NCBI GenBank assembly: GCA_963691815.1
Contig: OY829654.1
Location: 28,531,188-28,595,187, forward strand
Direction of reading: 5' to 3'
DNA from: Echiichthys vipera
Lineage: Eukaryota; Chordata; Actinopteri; Perciformes; Trachinidae
DNA length: 64,000 nt
A model generated the notes under the pieces. The model was not told the origin of the DNA. It did no database searches and worked only from the letters and a program-made list of their open reading frames with translations. The translations under genes and the position numbers were made by a program. This document shows positions 56,546 to 64,000 of the stretch, piece by piece; the first letter of the stretch is position 1, and each line of letters begins with the position of its first letter.

Positions 56546-59052
56546 CGAAGGTCAACACTGTCAAGGTGGTTTGCTAATGGTCAACATCGTGAAAGTTTAA
56601 AGATTTGTGCAGATTTGCTTTTCCCCAAAGAACAAATCCACTCATTCAGTTATTCTGCTCTAATAAATAGTTTTTGCTGCAAAATGTCAGGGTTTTAAAT
56701 GTTGGTTGCCTTTACTGGGCTTCGACATAAAGGGCACACCACTTCATGCACCGAATGGTAGCATTGGGTTTGCATCATAACTGTGGAATTGTTTAGTATG
56801 AATCAAATTTATTTTGTGTTGTAAATACAATTATATTCTTAATGTTGTGTTTCCTATTCTTTAGATGTAACCTCTGATTGAAAATCACATCTGCTGCTCC
56901 ACTGGTGTTGACATACATTAAGTTGGTCCGTAACCAGGGTTCTTTAAATGGAGGATATACAGTACATTAGCTTAATTAGCCTAAAATTGCTGATCATAAC
57001 TTTATCGCCCCAGAACAGGAGATTGGTGCTGATGGAACATTTCCTGCGAATGGGAAAAGAAAGCTTACTGCACATGGACGGTCAAATCCATCAAGCTGAT
57101 CCGAATAGGTTTGGTTCACAGCCCCGTCTCACTCAGATGAAATTAAGAAGTCCCCCAGGGCTGAGCTTTTACTAGAAATCCTGGCTTGTCAGACAGAAAG
57201 GGAGAGCGTGGATCAATATGACAGTACCCTGCCAAACTGAATTTTTTCAACAAGAGAAAGACAGATTTTTTCTGAGTGTGTCCACAGATATGGGATGGGT
57301 GGTGCTTGACATCTCTGAGCCTTGTAGGATACATCTTGGACCATGACAATGGTGTTATTGTTATCTGGGTAACTCGATAATCTCCAACACGAAGAACTCT
57401 CATCTTTGTGAACATGCTGTGTTTATTATTAGGAGCGGGCGGGTACATGGTTGGATGGGCTTGACTTTGTATGAATGAGTGGACCCTTAAGCCTACTGAA
57501 GACCATTTACCATTTACCATCCCTCCATCCATCCATCCTGTCCATGTCACAGAACTAGGATCGGTCTTTCATCATATCACTGTTTAACTGTGCAATTTGA
57601 GATACACCCTCACCTTCCTCCCACCCCCCACCCCTGAGTGTGTTTTATTAGTTTTCTGCCTTAAATGATATTAAGTCAGGTTTTTGCTTTTTGATAATGA
57701 GATAATGAGTGTCGCTGGCTTTGCAGTGTGTCCTGCTAAGTGTGTGTGTGCGCGTGTGACTGCGTCTAGAGAATACGTCCATTATCAGGCCGCAGCTGAA
57801 TCACATTAGAGAGACGAGGAAGAGACAGAAGAGATGATAAGGCTTACAAAGATAAAGACAAACACTGTGTACACACACACACACACACACAAAGAAACAG
57901 ATTTCCTGACAAACATGTTTTCACCACTTGAGTTCATTTTCTTTCGAAGATTAACTTCCGCAGTATGAATGACACTGTTTTTTCCCTGCTTGGCACAGAT
58001 TAACTGACATGCACACAGGGGGCACAGACCTCTAATGTGACCTTAGTTTTGTCCAAGCATTCATTTTGGAGGATATTGACTCTCTAAATGGGATCATTTG
58101 TCATCATTATTACGCCCTTCCATCCCACATATGTTAAACTATGGTACTACAACATAAAATAGGGGTGTCCCTTTTTTATTTGAATTAAGAACGACAATAC
58201 TGTAATGTGGGTTAAATTAAACACGTTATCTGTTGTTATCTGTTCGGATTTATAACACAGGGTATTACAGCAAGTACGTTTTAAAAACCCAGCATTACCC
58301 TTCAAGCTCCAGGGGTGTTTTCTATAATGCACTGTTTGTCTGTTTGCTGACTTTGTAGAATGCAACTGCCTGGCAACATTGGCTCGACGTACTTTAGGCA
58401 ATTTTGGCACTGCAAATGAACGTACTGGATATCAAAATGTACCCACGTGCTGGAGCATGAGGCAGCAGGACAGGACAATTGCATGGCACAGTTGTAACCC
58501 AAACTGGAGTCAATTTGGGGTCCTTTAGCGATCACCACTCCTAAAAGAAAAGAAGGGGGAGCAAATTCTGGTTACCACTTTGGTGGCTTTGGAATAACTT
58601 TAATTCAAACGCATTAGGCGTTTGTTCAAATTTGTTGGAACCGGATATTTTTTTAAAGCCCAACTTATAAATGTATATTTATTGCTCTCTGTGGGAAGTG
58701 AGAAGAAAATGTATTTTTTAAAAACCCCTAGTCACCACACACACACCCAGACACACACACACACATACGTATTCTGCTCCTGACCTGTAAATGTGAGTTC
58801 AGCCTGTCCGTCAAAGCATCCATCTCTTCCCTTCTCATGCTTTAGGCAATTTTGGCAATGGCTTTGCTGTTAGAGTGGAACATAAAGAGAGCGGGGAAAA
58901 CAGCTATAAAATTGATTTTTAATAGGTCTCAGCTCATTACATTTCTGTGTGTGTGTGTGTCTTTGTGTGCTGACTGGGGGTGGGTGCAAGAAAGATGGCT
59001 GCTGGGGGCAGTTTAATACAGCAGTTGTCATAGCAGACATTCTGTAGCCAGT
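56546..59052. other. No gene; duplicated 18-mer
   Basis: CTTTAGGCAATTTTGGCA occurs at 58392-58409 and again at 58843-58860, without extended similarity around it. Small CA runs are at 57871-57890 and 58739-58763. Frames at 57143-57550 and 58147-58538 show no domain. Confidence 0.45.
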
Positions 59053-60319
<1,267 letters not shown>

Positions 60320-60745
60320 TAATTTAAGCACTTCAACAAATACCTGTATTTTGTGAAATAAAGAAACAGTTGTTCGGGCATCTAGTAAGGATGAATCCTG
60401 GGTGCCTCCCTAGGGAGGTGTTCCAGGCACGTCCAGCTGGGAGGAGGCCTCGGGGAAGACCCAGGACTAGGTGGAGAGATTATATCTCCACACTGGCCTG
60501 GGAACGCCTCAGGATCCCCCAGTTAGAGCTGGTTAATGTGGCCCGGGAAAGGGAAGTTTGGGGTCCCCTGCTAAAGCTGCTGCCCCCGCAACCCGACCCC
60601 GGATAAGAGGCTGAAGATGAGATGAGATGAAAGAAACAGTGAGCAAAATTAGAAAACAGTAGCCATTGTGTCAGAAGAGAAGATTGAAACAATGTTTTTC
60701 TTTATGCTAAAAGGATTCAAAGTGATTTGGAAGTGTAGAGGCCAC
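60320..60745 (-). mobile_element. Tc1-like 3' fragment split by a LINE
   Basis: Outside the inserted LINE, 60320-60370 ('cttcaacaaatacctgta', 'ttttgtgaaataaagaaac') and 60641-60745 ('gagcaaaattagaaaacagt', 'ccattgtgtcagaagagaag', 'gtgtagaggccacagcc') align in order with 48575-48720 of the longer Tc1 relic. Only the non-coding 3' region is left. Confidence 0.82.
60371..60629 (+). mobile_element. LINE 3' end nested in Tc1 relic, perfect 11-bp TSD
   Basis: AAAGAAACAGT occurs at 60360-60370 and 60630-60640, exactly bounding the insert. The insert has an open C-terminal frame (GHLVRMNPGCLPREVFQARP, RRPRGRPRTRW, LKLLPPQPDPG stop at about 60606), then 'ggataagagg ctgaag' and (ATGAG)n. It is the same family as 21128-21780, severely 5' truncated (259 bp), and the insertion is recent enough to keep an intact duplication. 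Confidence 0.95.
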
Positions 60746-61144
60746 AGCCACAATCCCTTTTTACAGTGCAATGGTCACTGGCAGTTAATGTACGCTCTGG
60801 TACAAACAGTTCAACAGTGACTGTTCCACTAACACACATTGTGCCAGTGTCACTCTTCTCTCAGAGATAGAACGGATTAACTCTCTTCTCTAGATCAAAT
60901 GACGTTCACAAGCTCTGGCTGTTTTAACCCAGTCACTCAATATTGTTCTAACCATTAGCTAACATTACTGACAGAGACATACCATAACATGTGAGGTCAC
61001 ACCTACATCGACCTTTGAAGAGGAGTTATATTTGGGAACCTGAGGACACTACTCAACCATATAGGGAGTGTAAAGTAGAGAATTATTCCACACATGGAAT
61101 CGACTTTGCATTAAAACATGTGGTTCATTGTCTGCCTTTTATAA
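60746..61144. other. No recognised gene
   Basis: About 400 bp with no recognisable feature. Confidence 0.45.
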
Positions 61145-61545
61145 TTCATCCATCCATTTTTGTTCACTTATCCAGGCTGCGGGGGGAAGCAGGCTAAGCG
61201 CAGTATTTAGTAGTCCCTCTCCCCAGAAATGCTTCTCAGCTCTTCCTGGGGGACTCCAAGACCTAGGCCAGACAAGATATATAATTTCTCCAGCGTGTTC
61301 TGGGTCTGCCCCGGGCCTCCTGCCTCTTGAACATGCCTGGAAAACTTCTCAGAGGAAGGCACCCAGGAGGCATCCTGCTCAGATGCCCGATCCATGTCAA
61401 CTGGCCACTTTTGACGCAAAGCTCTCCGAGCTCCCTGCGGATGAGAATTTTTAGTCTCTACGCAAAGCTCATGACCATAGATGAGAGTATGAATGTAGTT
61501 GGACTGATAAATGGATAGCATTGTCTTCCTTGATGATGGGTGTGG
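61145..61545 (-). mobile_element. Older LINE 3' end, reverse
   Basis: In plus orientation it starts 'ttcatccatccatttttgtt' (tandem tail), then 'cagctcttcctgggggactc', 'cagcgtgttctgggtctgcc' and 'cccaggaggcatcctgctca'. The minus-strand frame 61207-61554 keeps MLSIYQSNYIHTLIYGHEL. This is the same broad superfamily of LINE C-terminus and 3'UTR as at 8.6, 21 and 60 kb, but a distinct and much more diverged subfamily with a CATC-type tail. Confidence 0.75.
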
Positions 61546-62999
61546 TCTGAACAAGTGGGCCGGAAGTAGGAGGGGGTGGGGTAAGAATTATGGAAAGGGC
61601 CTGCGCTATGCCCCTGGCCCAATTTGGCATCGCAGCTGGTGTGGTCCCATCACAAGATGGTCTCTAAAAATTTCATGCAATTGGTATAATTTTATCATAA
61701 ATATAATTTAATAAGTGATTGGAATAGTTATAAACTGGAATTTACCTTTAAAGACAAAATGAATGTGGTTGATTTGCTGTATGTTGTATCTCATTGATAA
61801 AGAATGTAAACTCAATGAACTCCATTTCAACCTGAACTACACAGACTACATACAGAAGTGTAGAAGCACTTCACTCGTGCCTATAGGGCTCTTTTTAATG
61901 ACCAGGCTGCTCATGTGAATCAATAATTAGTGCACAAAAACACAGCGTTATTCTCTACCAAAGTCCACGGTGAATTAACGTAATCTGCAGCATACAGTTG
62001 TGGGAATGGTATTTTGGACACATCACAAGATATTATTCATGACTGTCATAGTGCTGGTGAATCCTCAGTGAATTAATTAGCTTTAATACAGTAAAAAATA
62101 CCATTGTTCTGCATATATACTATACAGTGCCTGATTTATTATTTGTAAGTCTATTGACATTGCAATGCTCCTGTGATTTCAGCCAGCTATTATGTGCAGT
62201 GTTAACAACACAAGCCATCAGTGGCCACACATCCTTGCCCGGAGCACTCTTCACTACCATCCCTCTATTCTGTTCATGCTTTATTCAGATATACCCTTCC
62301 ATGCATCCCTCCCTCTCTTCAGTGCTACATCCCGTGCTCCCCAGTGACTGCCTATTACACTGGGAAGCTTCTTCTATTTCCCCTCCCTGCTGTGCATGCA
62401 TTGTATGCCTGTGCATCCCTAAAGAATTCCTGACCTTCAGCTGTGGTGTCACGTAAGTAACAATATGGATAAATACTTCCTCTTTCATACCAGTGCATCA
62501 GCTGACTGTCTACGATGTACAGCTATGTCCCATTTGCTCCACTTGTTCACACCCTGTTTCTTCTTCTTACCCCAACCCCTGCAAATAACAAGCCCTCTCT
62601 CACCCATCACTTCTTTGCACTGAAACCCTCCAGCTCCGCTCCTGCTCTGATGGATGCTCAATGGAGCCATAACCTTCTTACTTAATCCCTTTTCTTCATC
62701 CTCTGTTACTCCCTTCTCTTTGACCCTTCTCTTCTTATCAAGTCCTCTTACACTCTCACTGTTCCTGCTTTCTCTCTTTAACCTCTTCACCCACAGATCT
62801 CTCTGCCTCCCATCCTCTGCTTCCTGCATCTTTTACTGCCATTAACCTCCAATTAACCAGAAAACATGCCCCTTCTAAAGCCAATATGCAAAAAAGGTCT
62901 AATTTACATGCCTCTCCAGCTGCCATCTTAATCAACATGAACACAGGTCACAGTGTTTGTATAATCAGTGCTTCATGTGCTGACTTAAGGTATTCTCAG
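61546..62999. other. No recognised gene; CT-rich patch
   Basis: 62240-62830 is pyrimidine-rich and yields low-complexity frames on both strands. A GTAAGT follows a short open frame at 62453, but no acceptor or domain supports an exon. Confidence 0.45.
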
Positions 63000-63358
63000 A
63001 ACAGGAATTGCGCAGCTTAAATACATGCAAAGTCAACGCAAAGACGCAGATAGACGCAGATTTGTGGTGGCCCGTGCGAATGGCGCGAATCATGGGACAC
63101 GGCGTTCGCTTAATTTGTGTGACGCTGTGTTCTGAAAGCCTATCAGCATTTAGATTCTCTTGATGTCCTGACGTTGTTGAATCAGAAATGGAGGAACTTG
63201 GAGCTGTCTGTGGGTACCCAGAGCTCAGTAGTACCTTATATTTGTACAGTGAGCAGAGGACAAAGGAGCTTTATTGGAGAAAATTAGGCAAGGAAGTTGC
63301 ACTAACACCCGTTAGATCTAAAAATGGTGTGTTGGTTGTGTTGGTGAAGCAGCTTTAA
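63000..63358 (+). mobile_element. PIF/Harbinger-type relic
   Basis: Non-coding 'gcgaatggcgcgaatc', 'gcgttcgctt' and 'cctatcagcatttagatt' text, shared in part with the MITE at 38195-38735, leads into a MADF-domain coding relic. MADF/Myb-like proteins are the second gene of PIF/Harbinger transposons. The nuclease gene and both termini are not seen. Limits are approximate. Confidence 0.5.
63188..63358 (+). pseudogene. MADF-domain protein N-terminus, truncated
   Basis: A 56-codon frame from ATG 63188 to TAA 63356-63358 begins MEELGAVCGYPELSST, continues LYLYSEQRTKELYWRKLGK and ends EVALT followed by unrelated residues. MADF domains of fish Harbinger-associated proteins start with an acidic Met-Glu-Glu segment, then a V.GYPELYD block, Y.D..RK and a WRKIAEEVG motif. 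All are recognisable, with the invariant Trp of WRK present. The rest of the domain (R.RWK.LRD.Y) is lost after about residue 40 through frameshift or deletion. The MADF protein normally helps bring transposase to the element ends. Confidence 0.65.
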
Positions 63359-64000
63359 TGTTAGCATAGTCCTGATTAATCCAAAGTACATTGTTGCATT
63401 GTACATCTTGGTGTCCTGTGGGCACACCGAAAGTATATATTCAGACTTTCTACAAATTGTCATCATGATTTAGTTATTTCCGCTTACTTTTTATCCATTT
63501 ACAGCAAATATGAATGAATATCTCTGCAGTGTACCTCTGCACCGGAAGGCAGATGTAACTTCCTGGAGAAGGCAATGAACTGAACTGGCAACTTCACAGA
63601 AACGTGTGTTCCTCTGGATGATGTTATTTATCGAGACACGATGGCTTTTGGTTTTTACGACTTATCTTGAAATTTCAAAACAGGTACAAGGCTAATGGTT
63701 ATTTAGGCCATGGTTGATCACAGCTGATTGGTCTGAACACACCATACGCACCCAGTTTACACAATAGTTGACAAAACCCTGCTGTTAAGCTATCATCTCT
63801 TTGAAGCTCCACCTCTAAATTTAACTTCTAAATACCATTTCGACACATCTCTAATGCTCTGTTCCTCTGGGACACAACGCCCACATTGCCATTAAACAGA
63901 CCTGGAATAAAATCAGCAAAATATCCCTTTAAAGAGTCCTTGAACAAAAGTTGCTTATGGTAGAAGCTTCTGTGAAACAAACATAATGTGAAACTGTTAC
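63359..64000. other. No recognised gene to the end of the window
   Basis: AT-rich sequence without domain, array or terminal repeat. Confidence 0.45.

Noticed and set aside
62410..62460. Exon ending at GTAAGT (62453)
   Set aside because: No acceptor, no domain, and a low-complexity CT-rich frame upstream.

Overview
The window reads as vertebrate, almost certainly teleost fish, nuclear DNA. It is AT-leaning and crowded with long (CA/GT)n, (GA)n, (TA)n and (AGT)n microsatellites. It carries interspersed repeats typical of ray-finned fish: V-SINE-like elements, two other tRNA-headed SINEs, LINEs ending in ATGAG-type tandem tails, L2/CR1-like LINEs, Tc1-like transposons, several hAT families, a Penelope-like fragment, PIF/Harbinger traces and solo LTRs. 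I found no bacterial-type gene, operon, rRNA, functional tRNA or CRISPR array, and no intact host protein-coding gene. The window is best read as intergenic or deep intronic sequence. Nearly all open frames are chance frames or transposon relics.

Layout. 0-5.7 kb: a reverse V-SINE, a CA array, an old MITE end, a 516-bp hAT derivative with a perfect 8-bp target duplication (3653-4168), a dispersed repeat and a V-SINE tail. 8.6-11.7 kb: a reverse LINE 3' end with an internal deletion, a 942-bp terminal-inverted-repeat element and a tRNA-type SINE. 12.7-19.9 kb: a 145-bp TG array, then a run of transposon relics on the minus strand: a CR1/L2-like LINE 3' half with a YADD box, a MITE, a hAT transposase pseudogene that still has a phase-0 GT-AG intron, and an L2-like LINE fragment. 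21-26.7 kb: a forward LINE 3' end, a near-palindromic 214-bp hAT MITE and a repeat with an (AATTG)n tail. 31-36 kb: two V-SINE pieces, head-to-head Tc1 fragments and a 412-bp solo LTR with a perfect 5-bp target duplication. 36-37.2 kb: a pyrimidine-rich tract holding two X-box-like sites. 38-43 kb: a Harbinger-like MITE, a POU-octamer site and a 730-bp hAT element with a perfect 8-bp duplication. 46-52.9 kb: a second SINE, LTR-like sequence, a long Tc1 relic, another LTR, a TIR element and a Penelope-like C-terminus. 54.5-63.4 kb: compound AGT/GT and a 296-bp GA array, a possible unassigned exon on the minus strand (55733-55833), a LINE nested in a Tc1 relic with an 11-bp duplication, an older LINE copy and a MADF-domain relic.

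Nothing here forms a pathway. The coding relics are transposition functions (transposase, reverse transcriptase, MADF DNA-binding protein), all truncated or frameshifted. I see no convincing new biological system. The items most worth a second look are the intron-bearing hAT relic, the candidate exon near 55.8 kb, the transposons with exact target duplications, and a few possible regulatory islands.
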